Notes under the pieces: model-generated | What the model saw: the letters and a program-made list of their open reading frames with translations, nothing else | The model's database searches: none | What the model was told of the DNA's origin: nothing | NCBI GenBank assembly: GCA_030159075.1 | Contig: BROG01000251.1 | Location: 648,501-712,500 of the forward strand | DNA from: Atrina japonica | Taxonomy: Eukaryota > Mollusca > Bivalvia > Pterioida > Pinnidae | Direction of reading: 5' to 3' | DNA: 64,000 nt | Translations under genes and position numbers: made by a program | Shown: positions 1 through 45,784 of the stretch, piece by piece | Numbering within the stretch: the stretch's first letter is position 1 | Layout of the letters: every line of letters starts with the position of its first letter

Positions 1-657
1 GTGAAATCATGCACGTTAATGAATTCTGTCGCGGTTGAACAGGGTAGCAAAGTCACCACAGGTAAGGTTGGTATTCAGAGGGAATTTTAAGTACATTTCG
101 CTGTGAAAATTTGTCTGGTGTTCATAATTCAGAGGGATCGGTTTTTAGAAGTTGTTTTTACTATAAAATAATAGAGGAAATTCCGGACCTTGGCAACATG
201 ATCGGTATCCAGAAGTGATCAGTTTTTAGAAGGATCAGTTTTCAGAAGTTGCACTGTATATCATATAAATGAAATTGTAGACCTGTAATATTCCAATATT
301 ATATTTTAAGAAGCTCTGTCATGGAATTTCATGAAATTTTGTTTTTTATTAACACACGTCTAGTTTTAAAAAGCTCTTAGTCTAGCACTTAAGACAATTT
401 TATAGTGTTTATATAAATCTATGCAGAGGAAAATACTGAATTTCAGGCAGTTTACTCAATTACATGTTTTAAGTTGATGCACTTACATTTATATGTTCAA
501 CCCATAAAGTAATTGATCTTTCACAAAGGACTCGACACGGCACTCTTCGGCAGACATTTTCATGTCACAAATTAAATGGCCTGGCAAATGTCTACATTAT
601 TATGACGTCACAATTGAATAACTTCAAAATGCAGACTGATAGCCAAGTGTCAGACAT

Positions 658-1557
658 AGACAAAACTATACATAGGTTTCTATCCGTATCATCAGACTGC
701 ACAAGATCAATTATCAAGTGCAGTGTGATGATACAGACAGAAACATTTGTGTGGTTTTGTTTTTATTACATGTCCCTTATCTATCTATTTGTATACACAA
801 ATCTAAAATTCATTTCGATTTTGGTTGTATATTTACTTCTAAAAAAATACAAGACAGGATTGTTATTGCAAAAAAATTGGTATAGTTGGGGATATATGTG
901 ATATATTGCCGAGAATAATATTTCAGAGACCGCATGGGATGAGTTTGTAATTGGCTTGAGATATCCAGTGGAGGTGCGGGATAAAGGTTCACAATTACAT
1001 CAGAGAAATGCTGTCTTACATGACAATGATTATTTCATATCTGAAAAACTAACTTTACGGGTTTAAATCACAATAGATGTAGGTAATTTCATGTTCAGAG
1101 ATATTTTGAATTATATATAATTGGTTTAGTTTTTATTAGACAATTTCAACAAAATTTCTATCACTGACAGTTCACATTGCTTTAATTTTAGGACATGTAG
1201 GACAATATGTTATTACATGTGTTATCATACAGTTACAATACAAAGTTCAATACGCCCATGCAATACGTAATGTCGTATTGCACTGTAGTTGGATATGGAA
1301 ATTTCGCCGGAGCTACTTTTCTAAATGGGATTCATGTCATCCAAAATATTTGATGGCATCATTACAGCGGATTAATTCTAAATTTGTGTACAAATATAAA
1401 AAAATAAGGGACATGTAATAAACTTATACAAAACCACACAAATGTGTTTGTTGTAGTGGATGGATTCATGAAATCTATACTTTTGAATTGAGTCCATCTG
1501 CTAAAAAGATTGTATGCAGTCTGATGAGACGGATAGAAACATATGTGTAGTTTTGTC
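658..1557. repeat. Large foldback (inverted-repeat) element
   Basis: The left arm (658 to about 805) and right arm (about 1386-1557) are inverted copies of each other. Left GACAAAACTATACATAGG pairs with right-end CATATGTGTAGTTTTGTC. Left TTATTACATGTCCCTTA pairs with TAAGGGACATGTAATAA at 1406-1422. The arms are imperfect and enclose about 580 bp of unrelated sequence. No coding capacity is seen. A non-autonomous foldback transposon is the likeliest explanation. Confidence 0.6.
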
Positions 1558-2072
1558 TATATATCTCCATTTTCAGGTAACATTAAACCTGTAGTAGAGC
1601 CAAAGTCTTACATCTCATCATAGATTTACATATACATTTATCGCAATTTATTTCTAGATTATTGCATGTAGAAGCATGTTACTTGATCACAAAATACATT
1701 AGCCATCTGTACAAATCAATCCATATATAATCTACCTGATTAAACACAAGAAAATTCAATATCACTCATAAACATCTGTACATAGTAACCGATTCCTAAT
1801 AAAAAGTATCACATTTCAGTTTTTACTGATATTTCTTTTCTTAGCAAAGTGCATATGTTACTTCAAACTTGTTATTGTGAACCTAGCTTTGATGTGTAAA
1901 ACAAGTTTGATTTTCATACTGTCACAAATTTTCCATCTACACTGTTACAAGCTTTTTTGTAATGGTACTTAAAGCTATACTGAATAATTTCATATGTTTC
2001 AGTTATAACGTGACCGTCACAGGTTATAATAAAAGCTTAGCCACAATGGCTACAAAAGATAAATTGTCTCAA

Positions 2073-2517
2073 GTGCTCCAGATAAGCTGCATATTGCATA
2101 TTTTATGCATAAAAAATAAATGGATATGCAACCAAACTAAAATCCCTGCGTTAGATACCCACTGCAAATCAAAGCCGAAGCATAAAATTAAACACATTGG
2201 ACCTGGAACCTGCTGAGAGATAAAATATTTAGTTCACTTGTTCTGAATGGATTTTAGTCATAATGTAGTGATAGTGCAGTTAAGGTGACCCAAACCCAGA
2301 TGTTTAAATTGTGGAGTTATATTATACAGACAGTTAAATACAGATTAATTAATGGTAATTTAGCATCCAAACCTATATTGTAAAATCAATGCCAATTGTA
2401 ATATGGCAACATAATTGGAAAATACCCACTTAGCAGAAATTTTGTGGGTAAAAATACCCACTGGATTTGGAAATGATGGGCATTATACACAAGTACTCAG
2501 AAAGTTATCTGGAGCAC
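2073..2517. mobile_element. Candidate non-autonomous DNA transposon (hAT-like ends)
   Basis: GTGCTCCAGATAA at 2073 is repeated in inverted orientation as TTATCTGGAGCAC ending at 2517, and TGTCT flanks both sides. Terminal repeats of the CAGTGCTC type are common in hAT elements. A related right end, with CTTGAGCACTG, occurs near 45970. There is no transposase frame. The target duplication is imperfect, so the class is tentative. Confidence 0.4.
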
Positions 2518-2717
2518 TGTCTTGTTCTTATATTTAGATATATGGCAATAATATGCTATACAATCACAGCAAACCATGTACAATTCACAATCAAATTGCC
2601 CTTTGGCTTTACTGTACTAGACAGCAACATCTTAAGAGTTAAGTGAGAGTGAATGAGTGTAGAGGGGAAAAAATAGAACAGATTTTTTTATATTTATTAG
2701 TGTTTCATGTCACACTC

Positions 2718-2920
2718 ATGCTACAGACTGATGGCAGAACATGTAGATTTCACATACACATTGCCCATATAATATACTGTATTTAGATATACCAATATGC
2801 TACAGACTGATGGCAGAACATGTAGATTTCACAGACACATTGCCCATATAATATACTGTATTTAGATATACCAATATGCTACAGACTGATGGCAGAACAT
2901 GTAGATTTCACAGTGTTTCA
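2718..2920. repeat. 79-bp tandem repeat, about 2.6 copies
   Basis: The segment beginning ATGCTACAGACTGATGGCAG recurs at 2718, 2797 and 2876, giving a 79-bp period. The copies are nearly identical, so the expansion is recent. No function is evident. Confidence 0.85.
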
Positions 2921-3940
2921 CACCACATGCTACTTGAGGGAAAGCATGGATTATTATGTACATGTATACTAATATGTATATAATTAACAGATCTACATTG
3001 TCCTTTTCTGTACATGTACTTAGAATATAAATATATTTGTACTAGTCTCATGGCAGTTAAAGCATGGAGGATTCTTAAAGGTATCATTACTAGACAATAC
3101 ACCTGATTCAATGATATTCTCACTTTATTTTTGTCCCTGTGTTACATGTATGGACACATTTATATACATGTTCATGTTGACAGTTCATGTAAGAAGTCAC
3201 TTACAAAAAATAACTTGTTTTTTTTTCACATTTAACACAGTGATATTAACCATTTGCAGTAAGTTACAAACATGTTACTGTGATGTTTATGTGAAAGACT
3301 ACATGTTAGATAAACATGTAAATTGTAGCAGTAAACATTTAGTGAATCATCCCTACTGAGATCTTTTCTCATCTGCAATTAAAATATTTATGACTGCAAG
3401 TTCATAAAATCTTCACAGATCTGAATGATTTAAAAAGATCAATTTATCTTATCTTAACAGAAGAAAACACAATCTCTTATTTAAAAGGCATACACATTTG
3501 CTTGTCAACAAAAATTGCTCATAATTAAGTTTGTTCAAGATAGTTAGTCTAAATGATTAAAGTTAAATGCATGTGACCGTTTCTTAGGGATAATATCCCT
3601 GAATCATATACATATATAAACTTGTATAACATGTACATGTACATGTATGTTTAGTTGCATTTAATCTTCATAACCCAGAAGTTGACGCTAGAGCAACACT
3701 ATTCATCTTGAACAGCATAGCCCCTTTAAGATTATGAGGAATTAACAAAATATTATGAATTTTGATGAAAATATACCTTTAAGAAGATTTTATAATTTTA
3801 TAAATTAATAATGAATATATGAATAAATATGTCAGGTCACTAAAATATTTTTTTCCGATCTTTAATGTTACTCTGAATGCTGATATTGAAAAAATCAAAA
3901 CAATATAACTGTGAAAGTATGCGTACCTAATGTTTTACAA

Positions 3941-4174
3941 TCATGCCGCCATGTCCAGTGGAGTTGAGCAGTTCATGATCATATGTGTCAAGAAAGATAA
4001 AGCCAAAAATGCGATAGGATGACTTAAAAATGGGTCAATATCACCCGATATACCCGGCGCATTGACAATTTCAGAAACGAATGTTTTGAAATGACCAACT
4101 TTGTCTGATTTAGGTATGAAATGATGATGTACGAAAATAAACACAAAGGGCAATAAGAATAGAATGTATATTAA
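3941..4174 (-). CDS. Unexplained open frame; possible alternative terminal exon
   Basis: A minus-strand frame of 78 codons follows an acceptor-like TATTATTTGCAG (intron side above 4174) and ends at a stop at 3941. The predicted peptide begins with a hydrophobic stretch (LIYILFLLPFVFIFV) and is rich in F, H and S. It lies on the same strand as ORMDL and inside the region expected to be ORMDL intron. The acceptor is phase 0, which matches the ORMDL donor at 5465, so a joined frame would stay open. I recognise no homologue, and it does not resemble the conserved ORMDL continuation. It may be chance or an alternative last exon. Confidence 0.2.
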   Translation of the reverse strand, partial: LIYILFLLPFVFIFVHHHFIPKSDKVGHFKTFVSEIVNAPGISGDIDPFLSHPIAFLALSFLTHMIMNCSTPLDMAA

Positions 4175-4790
4175 CTGCAAATAATACCTGTTTATTGGAC
4201 ACAGGTTAATCTTTGTAAAAAAATTACTGAAAGTTAATTTGCAATGCTCAAAGTAATGGCAGACAAACAATAACTGATATTACAGGTTACTTGTCCAGAT
4301 TGTTGCAATTTTACACATGCATTTGTTGTTGTAACCACCAGATGGTCTCCTTGGAATATATATATGAGATAAAATATTATATAAAATGGGCATGTAAAAT
4401 TTTTCACCTATGACAGCTCATATCACTTAAACAGTCACCGGAGTAAAATGTCCATGTATGATTAAACTTTTAAACTAAAAACATTTTGCAGTCGGACAAG
4501 TAAATGTTACTTATCACTTGTCCAACTGGACAAATGAAATTGTTGTACTTGTTTAAACACAAAATAAAAGGTATCTTTAATGTTAAACTTGATTTTCTGA
4601 CACGTCATCTTTTGCATTCGGACAACTAGGCCTATATTTCAAAATTATTTGTCCTATAGGACAAGTGGAAATATCCATGATTGTTGACCCCTGTAAAATG
4701 TCAATAAGATTTTAGTTAATATACATGTACTTGTTGTGTAAAATTGTACATGCATCATCTGTAAATCTGACGACATGTCTCCTCTAGCAG

Positions 4791-5052
4791 GCCTTTTTCT
4801 ATAGATTCCACGGGACTGAAATCTGGCCCTATTCCCAATGCAAAATACATGTGTTTTTTCCCAATTGGTGTTCAGACTATGACCGTAATGAAAAATAGAT
4901 TATCGGAGGGAATACATTGAAAAAAGAGAATCCTTTGCATGTGTATTTACATGTGTGCTAACTATTTTTCCCAATTTGACACAAATTCACATTAAATTTC
5001 CCAATTGTGTAGCCAATGGCATTTACCCAAAATTGGTAGAAATAGGCCTATC
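4791..5052. mobile_element. Small DNA element with inverted AGGCCT ends
   Basis: AGGCCTTTTTCTA near 4791 is inverted as TAGAAATAGGCCT near 5040-5052. The interior has repeated CCCAATTG and TTTCCCAATT motifs. A diverged relative carrying the same CCTATTCCCAATGCAAAA segment lies at about 22985-23312. It is non-coding and non-autonomous. Confidence 0.5.
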
Positions 5053-5465
5053 TTGAATCATATTCAAGAACAGATTTACTAATATTTCAACAAACTTTGT
5101 AGATACTGATTTTAAAATCATGCATACCAAATTTGCATGACATCTAATCATTGCTTCATGAGAAGATGTAACAAACTTTGGGTTCTTTTTAGCCCCTTTT
5201 GGAAGTCCTATGGGTCCTCCCCTTTTCTCATTTTCAGCTCCTATTATAGCCCCAATGGGTCCTCACCTCTTTTCATTTTCAAACTTTATGCACTTTCACA
5301 TGTATACACTAGCTGCCAAGTTCAGTTAAGTTGGCACTCTGGTTCTTGAGAAGAAATTGAAAATGTGTAGACATTGCATGACAACAGACAAATGTTATAG
5401 CAATAAGTCACCATGAAGTTTTGGCTCAGGTAAACTAAAATCTATAAAACAATAAGTGTACTTAC

Positions 5466-5639
5466 GATACAATGAATGACATTTGTAAGAGTCCAAGCTA
5501 CTGCTACACTAAAGAAAGGAACCGAGAGTAACATGAAATGTGCCAGGAGAACAATGAGAACATAGGTAATCCAAATCCCTCGACTACCGAGATACGAATG
5601 AGTAGGATTTTCATCACTGGTTGCTGTTCCTATATTCAT
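5466..5639 (-). CDS. ORMDL: ORMDL family protein, first coding exon (partial gene)
   Basis: This exon encodes the first 58 residues of an ORMDL/Orm protein, an ER-membrane regulator that restrains serine palmitoyltransferase in sphingolipid synthesis. The translation starts MNIGTATSDENPTHSYLGSR. It contains the family's N-terminal NP...SRGIW segment and the first membrane helix (about residues 22-45), and it ends in WTLTNVIHCI as the second helix begins. The start codon is the complement of 5637-5639. An acceptor (TTTACAG) sits 15 nt upstream, giving an exon of 5466-5654. The donor ATC|GTAAGT lies at 5461-5465 and is phase 0. About 95 further residues are expected from exons beyond the left edge. 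Which vertebrate paralogue it corresponds to cannot be told, since invertebrates usually have one gene. Confidence 0.92.
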
Positions 5640-7227
5640 CGTGTTGACATCTGTCTGTAAATATATAAAATACAAATGTACCAGGTATTATCACAAAATG
5701 ATATGAAACTTTTAATTCTTTAAAGATTCATTAGAATCCAATTAAAAATTTAGTATTCCCTACCTAATCACTAAATTTACTTTAACAGAATCAGCAGTCT
5801 ACATCATATACATTTGTACATATGTCTACATACAATATGTATAAATGCAAAAGTTTTACTTGTAACTCCTTTGGGCTCGGTGAACTTACAAATAGAGGAA
5901 TTTACATGGGTGGCCATGTTCAAATGGCCAAGGTCAAACACCACTTTAAGTCATGACTGACAACACATTAATATTTGAATACATTCCTTGAGCCAGTGTT
6001 AGAAAGTTAAAGCCCATGCAAAATGATACAACCCAGGATCAAGGGTTGAAAAGTTATACAAAGTAGCCCCCACAAGGTTTTGTGATCCTGGATTACTGTC
6101 ACCTTGACTTTCAATATATGACTCAGGTTCAAGATCATGTCACACCTTTAGGTCATGACCAATAAGTTTATCATATTAAAAAAATTAAATGCATTCTAAG
6201 CGATGGTTGTAAAGTTAAAGCCCAGATAATATTTTGTGACCCTGGGTCACTCTCACCTTGACCTTAAGATATGATCCAGGGTCACAATCATAATATACAT
6301 GTACCTTTAGGTCATGTCCAATAATATATTAGAGTTTGAATTCAGTCCAAGCAAGTTACAGCCTGGACAAGATTTTGTAACAGACAGTTTGATCAAGACA
6401 AAGTCAATATGCCTACCGGTACATGTATATGGGAAAGACATGATTTCGGTCTCAGTGTTTTCATTGTTAACTTGAAAAATGGATTGCTTATGTAAGCCAT
6501 TTCAAGTTTTTTCTATGTTAAGTGTCCACCCTGATTACAAAAAAACAAAAACCTAATTACCTATATTCGAAAAACACACACACAGCCTAATGAAAAAACA
6601 TAAAACTCTTCAACTATAATTGTAACCATTTAATAGAAATAAATGGCATCAGGTTATGGAGTTGAGTAAATTAGTTCTATTAATCAGAACATGCTAAGGT
6701 ACCCTGAGTGTGCTAGGGGTCTTTATATATTTGATGGTAGATCTATATTACCTTTATTTTGAACTGTGTCTGCATCTAACCAACTTCAAAAATAAAATGC
6801 TTTCATTCCATGTGTTGTAAGGAAAAATAATGCATTCCCTTATTACCAGTTGTGTGTTTTTTAGAAATATGATGAAGAAAACCAAAACGCATGCTGATGT
6901 TTAACATATAAAAAGATTGGAATGGCCTTACTGATAACCAATAGACTGTCATTGTTGTTAATACTTGTAGATCAATATGTCATGTCCATAAATCAATTTT
7001 AAGACAAATCATCCTGTGGCACTCATGCAAGCATACACACATGCACATGCATACATAATGTGTATATGTAATGCTCATAAAAGAATCTGCTAAAACAAAA
7101 TACTGACATTTTTCTTCAATTTATTACAATCTCATTAATGCACCATGCTCATACACATATATACCCAATCTACATGTATCCCTCCATATACATGCAGTTC
7201 AAATTACAAACTCCTTTTTTATTTTCT

Positions 7228-7458
7228 CTGAAACACTGCTTCATGGTATCACTTTACATATATAGTTATTAAACTGAAACACTAATTGACACTGCTTCAT
7301 TGTATCAATTTACATATATAGTTATTAAACTGAAACACTAATTGACACTGCTTCATGGTATCACTTTACATATATAAATATTAAACTGAAACACTAATTG
7401 ACACTGCTTCATGGTATCACTTTACATATATAGTTATTAAAATGAAACACTAAATGAC
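7228..7458. repeat. 56-bp tandem repeat, four copies
   Basis: ACTGCTTCATGGTATCACTT recurs at 7235, 7291 (one variant), 7347 and 7403, a 56-bp period. The last copy decays after 7440. The copies differ by a few substitutions. No coding content. Confidence 0.85.
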
Positions 7459-8228
7459 TACTGCAATCGTGCATTTGCATGAGTGATTTTTTAACATTAC
7501 AGAATATGTCTATGTGTGCTAGTACATGTATATGCATGTAAGTGTAAAGAATATCAGTTTAACATTCATTTTCAAAAAATCAATGTCAATTTCCATAAAG
7601 ACTTCTAATATATGGGAACTGGTAATATCTTGTGCAAGAGCATCATCAACTTACACATACTTGTAACTCTGTAAAACAAGAGGATCATCTGAGCCTCATT
7701 TTGCATACTTTTACATATATACAGTCTACCTTGAGCACCTATATGTACAAATGTAGACATTACATAGAATAATTGCGCTTCTTTGACACCAAAATGCAGG
7801 ATTATCATTTTTAGAACCTAGATTTAATGAAAAAAATACAGTAAGGCTGTGATCCCTTTACCTTCAATGTAGACTAGTCATAACCTGTATGATAACAATT
7901 AAAAATAAAACATAAGCAAGTCATAGTGATCATTTGACATTTGACCCGTTGCCAAAACCCCACATAGCACCTTTTGGCAATCTTTTCCATTTAATATGAC
8001 ATCACAATTAAATGGACCATCAAACATCTTGTGATTATGACATCACAATTGAATGAAATCAAAAAAGCACATTGAGAGCCTTGTGTCAGACTTTTGGTAA
8101 TAGGTCAATTTCAACCATGCTGACATCTTTTTTAAAATTTTTGCTTCCTATAGCTTTGCTCTATCTCAGATCATTTTCATTACACAAAAAGTCCAAACCA
8201 TGAAAAAATCTCAAGTTACATGTTAAAT

Positions 8229-8494
8229 TGGTTTGTTTGTTTTTTTATTGCTGTTTAACTTCCCACTCAAGAATCTTTCATATATGGAGACGTCACCAAA
8301 GACCGGTGAAAGGCTTCAAATTTTGGCCTATGCTCAGAACTAACGGCCATTGAACAGTGAGGGTTCTTTAACATGCCGACACCTACCTCGGTTTTTACTT
8401 TCTCATCAGAAGGACAGAAAACCAACCTACCGCTGGCTGGACTCGACCTCACAATCAAGAGTCGTGTGTGTTACCTTCTGAGCCAGGTCGGCTC
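8229..8494 (-). mobile_element. tRNA-derived SINE, family A (full length, reversed)
   Basis: Read on the minus strand, the head is tRNA-like: AGCCGACCTGGCTCAGAAGG gives an A box and GGTCGAGTCCAGCC a B box. A conserved body follows (ATATGGAGACGTCACC on the plus strand; AGTGAGGGTTCTTTAACATG near 8360) and then a TTTGTTTG-type tail. The same body and tail occur in a plus-strand copy at 48272-48550 and as a fragment near 37295-37350. Transcription would be by pol III. It moves with LINE machinery in trans. Confidence 0.8.
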
Positions 8495-9743
8495 TGTAAA
8501 ATTGGTAACAGCCATGATGGACCATCTGACAACTTCAGTCATGCGTATTTACGCGTAAAAATCCTAAATGACGCCTTATATAAGATCTATTGCGTCCTAG
8601 TGGACGTGTTAAATACTTGATGTCTTTCGAGATCGTTTGCGACCTATTTCTACCAGTTTGCATCCTTTTTTATGTTCATTTTTAATTCAGATGTTCTAGT
8701 GCAATTCCACAAGAAAACCAAGAAACTGAATTCATCATTTTATTTATAATAAAACAGGAAAATCTTTACCTCTTACATAGATCTAGAATCAACAAGACAA
8801 TATCGTTCATCACTTTATGGGTACTTCCAGAAATATAAATTATAGAAGGGCTTCCAAACCCGACTTTCATTTGAATTTTGGAAATTAAAAAATAATAATG
8901 AAAGTACTAAGTTAGTACTAAGATAGTTACATAAAATGATTTATTTACACAAATGTTTATGTAAATCTTAACTAACTACTTAACTACGGTAAGTGGTTTT
9001 CAGAATGTTGTGTAAAAAGACAGGTGGTCTCTCATAAGAGGTTTTATGTAAAGGGTTATTTAACTACCGTAAGTGACCTGTACTGTAACCTAATCTGTCC
9101 CTTAATTCTTTTCTGTACTCAAGCTAAGATAACCATGAGAATATAAATACATAAAAATTTGTAATTTTGGTACTAGGCTAGAGAATTTGTCACAGGACTA
9201 GGAAAATTTGTTTTTAACTAGTCCAACTGACTAGTGAGACAGAAATGCTAATTTCTATCCCTGATAATATAACATTTTCACACCTCATAACCTTCATCTT
9301 TATGTATCATTAAGTATTGTCCCATATATTACTGCAGGCTACATAACTTACACACTCAATTAATGTACATTATCATAATCAGAACTTGTATGTATTTATA
9401 ATTTAATAACAATTTTACATTATCTGATGTAGGCCTGCCTTTATATATATTTAATATAATAAATTTTGTATTTGTGTACCTACATATATTTCATTTTGTA
9501 CCTGTTATTACTCGTTTTACTTTGAAGTTGATTGAAGATCATTGTGGTCATACATGTAGTCAATTATACCTGCTGGATCTAGGGTATTTGCTGATTAAGA
9601 CTAAAATATTGATGGTCACTGCTGTGAATATGGTCAAACTTTTTGACTTTGACTAATTTATTTAAGTCCATTCGAAAGTGTAACAATCCCAAAATGTTTA
9701 ATAAAACGACTGACAGAAACTGCATTACAATGAATGCATGTCT

Positions 9744-10868
9744 TATGGGTGCGACGGTTCATGTAAAAACTGAAGAACCGAATCGTTGATGTCGTACTGA
9801 TCAGTTCTTATTTTCCGGATTTCGGTTCGGTTCCAAAATTATTATTCAATGAGGTCATTCTAATGACCCAAATGGCATGATATTAACCTGAAGCGGACAC
9901 CAATACTTCTAATAAAAAAAATGTAATATTCTTTATCAGAATATGAAATAATCTATAAATGATAAATACAGATATAATTTGAATGCAGAGATGTGATAAT
10001 ATATCTAGCCTCTAAATAACTTGCAGCTATTTCGTATTACTGTGTCTGTTAGGTGTTTTGTGCTATCAGTATAAATTGCAAATGGCGACTAATATGAAGC
10101 TATTCTTTCGTGTTGTTAAACAGTCATTCTATCTCGCTCACTACGATCACTTCATTCCTCAAAAGAAGGGGGGATTGGGAACAGGAAAGGCTTGAGTAAT
10201 ATGAGTTACTTTCATGTGGGATTTATTATTTCCTACTGAAACCAGATGCTGATGACAATTATAATGCATAATCAACAGTGAGTGAGTCTTTCAAATAATA
10301 AACATGACAATTTGACTGCAGCATTTACTCTGTAGTGTCTAAACATCTATGGAGTTACTCTACAGTACTGCAGAATGGCCAAGTTGTTGACAGTTGATCC
10401 GTTAACCTCAGCCTGTAGTGTTCTATATTCTCTTGTAAATATTTTTTTCCAAAGTGTAATTCCAAAGAATTAAGGATTAAACAAGATGCCAAGAGTAAAA
10501 TTTGTTAATGAATTAAACATAGCAATACAACATATTTCTCTTACAATGTAAATGGAGAGAATATTTTGAATGCATGTGTTGTACCAATGTATTGTTGTAT
10601 CATTGATCAGTAGCTTATTAGAAATGCTACTGTGCCATGTACATAGTTATCTTAAAGACATATAATTTCACAAAATAGTGTTGCACCACAGGGTCACATA
10701 TTTTGGTTTAAAATATGTGCCATTCAACTGACATTCGTTCTAGAATGTGTTTATATTTCTGTGGTTGCTCCATTAGTCAGTTGCTAGATGAACATAACCG
10801 AACAAGCCGAGAACCATAACAGAAAAACCCGAACCGAACATAAAAAATCCTGAACCGTCCCACCCCTA
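9744..10868. mobile_element. Non-autonomous hAT-like DNA transposon
   Basis: The left end TATGGGTGCGACGGTTCA is inverted at the right as TGAACCGTCCCACCCCTA. Flanking 8-mers GCATGTCT (9736-9743) and ATATGTCT (10869-10876) match at six positions, as expected for an old 8-bp hAT duplication. Subterminal GGTTCGGTTC and GAACCGAAC motifs are also inverted. The 1.1-kb interior has no transposase frame. Confidence 0.65.
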
Positions 10869-11112
10869 ATATGTCTCGACATACATGTAAAATTCTGTGT
10901 TATTCAAACAAGAATTATGGTCAATATAGGGCAATCTATTTTGTTAGGCAAGGTAATCAGATACGGAACTTCTGGAATCATTACTTGCAATGTATTTTGG
11001 GCATAATAAATTGTTTTTCTTCATCTCTCTCATTTTTTTTTGCATTATATAAATAATAGCTCATCATTTGATGCAAATTCAACATCATTAGAATAGATTA
11101 TAAATACCAATA

Positions 11113-11302
11113 TACAGTGAAACTTGTATATAACAACCCCCATAGGGAGTCAGGGACACAATAAAACTGGTCTTTATAGGGAGGTAGTCTTTATATTGAG
11201 GTTGATTTGTACATAAATGGTACTATTAGAGACAGAAAAAAAAAGTATTTATGACCAGGTGGCCTTTATACACATGTAATCGCTATAGCAGGTTTTACTG
11301 TA
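11113..11302. mobile_element. MITE with TACAGTGAAACCTG-type termini
   Basis: The left end TACAGTGAAACTTG and right end CAGGTTTTACTGTA are inverted repeats, with TA at the insertion point as in Tc1/mariner-derived MITEs. Relatives with the same ends are at 36600-36767 and 33575-33729. More decayed pieces lie near 17060-17215, 24215-24390, 36000-36150 and 49446-49610. Confidence 0.65.
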
Positions 11303-12064
11303 AATATCTCAGACCACAAAATAACTAGAGAGTGATCGTTCAGGTTACATGGTGGTTGAGACGAATACAAATCACGTAACCTCCTTTTCATTCTCGATAC
11401 TTGTCTTTTTTTTCATTTTTTATATATATGTTTGGGATTTCACTATTGTTATCATAACCTGTAGGTTACAATAATTTCTACTTGGGTAACCTCTAAATGG
11501 GTTACTTACAATGATTTCTGTTATTTTGTGGCCTGAATATGATAGGCTATACAATTAACAGTTAAAAATTTCCACTTATTTGCAATAAACTTTAAAAGAT
11601 AAATATTATGTATGAATCAGAAAATGTCTTTCAAAAATGAACCAGAAATGGTAAAATAGTTTTAAAATTTAATGCACTGTGAAAAACTTTGAGAATTAAA
11701 CTAACATTGTTCTAACTGTAGATCTACCACATTATTTATATCACAACAGGAACTATCTGACAGGATTTGTGTGCTGAAATAGCATGTGCTAGCCTATGGT
11801 GCGACGTTAACAACTACTAACTACTGCAGTAGCCTAAATTTACTTTGGACAGTCAAGTCAGTCCAGTCAGCACCGACTGTCTGAGGTCTTGACAAATGAC
11901 AACGTGTACTTAATTTCAAACATGTGCGTCTCACGTCCTAACAGAGCTATTGGCCTGTACATTCTCTACTTTTCAAATACACGACAAAAGAAAACAAGTA
12001 TTAATTTAAGAAATAATTGTATCACTGGTGGTTAATGACTTGCCAGTTAGACTATTCGTCTTAC

Positions 12065-12310
12065 CTGTCACTATCACAATTATTCCGTCAGCTTCTAACA
12101 GGAAATCGTAATGTTATTCCTTATGAGCATGCGCACAGACCGTTCGGATTTCTCTAGGATCATCGTTCTAGAACAAGGGTACGACGAGAAATCTTTACTG
12201 GCAAATTGAAAGTAGTAACTGGAGCGGGAAAGATAGTAAACCAAAGTGTTAGGTATAGATCAATAAACAAAAGACAAAGACAAAACAATCGATGTTGAGA
12301 TTACACTGCA
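12065..12310. promoter_or_regulatory. Shared ORMDL/PMS1 bidirectional promoter and PMS1 5' UTR
   Basis: About 245 bp separate the inferred minus-strand ORMDL first-exon donor (AG|GTAAG at 12060-12066) from the PMS1 start codon. The region is less AT-rich than its surroundings and holds several CpGs. It contains an NRF-1-like site (12127-12135) and the palindrome GTTCTAGAAC (12165-12174). There is no clear TATA box. Transcription start sites are not visible; the bidirectional role is inferred from the divergent genes. Confidence 0.6.
12127..12135. promoter_or_regulatory. NRF-1-like site GCATGCGCA
   Basis: GAGCATGCGCAC is one mismatch from the palindromic NRF-1 consensus. NRF-1 sites are typical of TATA-less bidirectional housekeeping promoters, which fits the position between two divergent genes. 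Occupancy is an inference. Confidence 0.45.
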
Positions 12311-45665
<33,355 letters not shown>

Positions 45666-45778
45666 TATGGTTTAAAGCTTGAACATGCTTAATACAGACA
45701 GAGACCTACCGTGTATTAATTAACTAATTCAGCTACCAAGTTATCAGGCAATATTAACAGATATAGAAATTTATTTTC

Positions 45779-45784
45779 AATAAA
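45779..45784 (+). terminator. PMS1 polyadenylation signal AATAAA
   Basis: A canonical AATAAA lies 114 nt after the stop codon. It is the first such hexamer in the 3' flank. Confidence 0.65.

Larger units (their letters stand above)
1..5465. other. Left flank and 3' side of ORMDL: non-coding, repeat-bearing
   Basis: No exon of a recognisable gene was found before the ORMDL exon at 5466. The stretch holds a large foldback (658-1557), a candidate hAT-like element (2073-2517), a 79-bp tandem repeat (2718-2920), one unexplained minus-strand open frame (3941-4174) and a small DNA element (4791-5052). I looked for the missing ORMDL exons, including the conserved THWEQ and GINKY segments on the minus strand, and did not see them. 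They probably lie left of the window. Confidence 0.6.
5655..12064 (-). other. Probable ORMDL 5' intron, repeat-rich
   Basis: No coding exon is seen between the ORMDL coding exon and a minus-strand donor-like site at 12060-12066 (AG|GTAAG). I infer that a short non-coding first exon lies just above 12065. The stretch contains a 56-bp tandem repeat (7228-7458), a reversed tRNA-derived SINE (8229-8494), an hAT-like element (9744-10868) and a Tc1/mariner-like MITE (11113-11302). Sequence at 5920-6340 carries repeated TGACCT-like half-sites, like a block near 38000. Confidence 0.5.

Noticed and set aside
4830..4850. ORMDL HWE-like codons on the minus strand
   Set aside because: The CATTGGGAA match is part of a dispersed element also found near 22990, and the frame stops at once.
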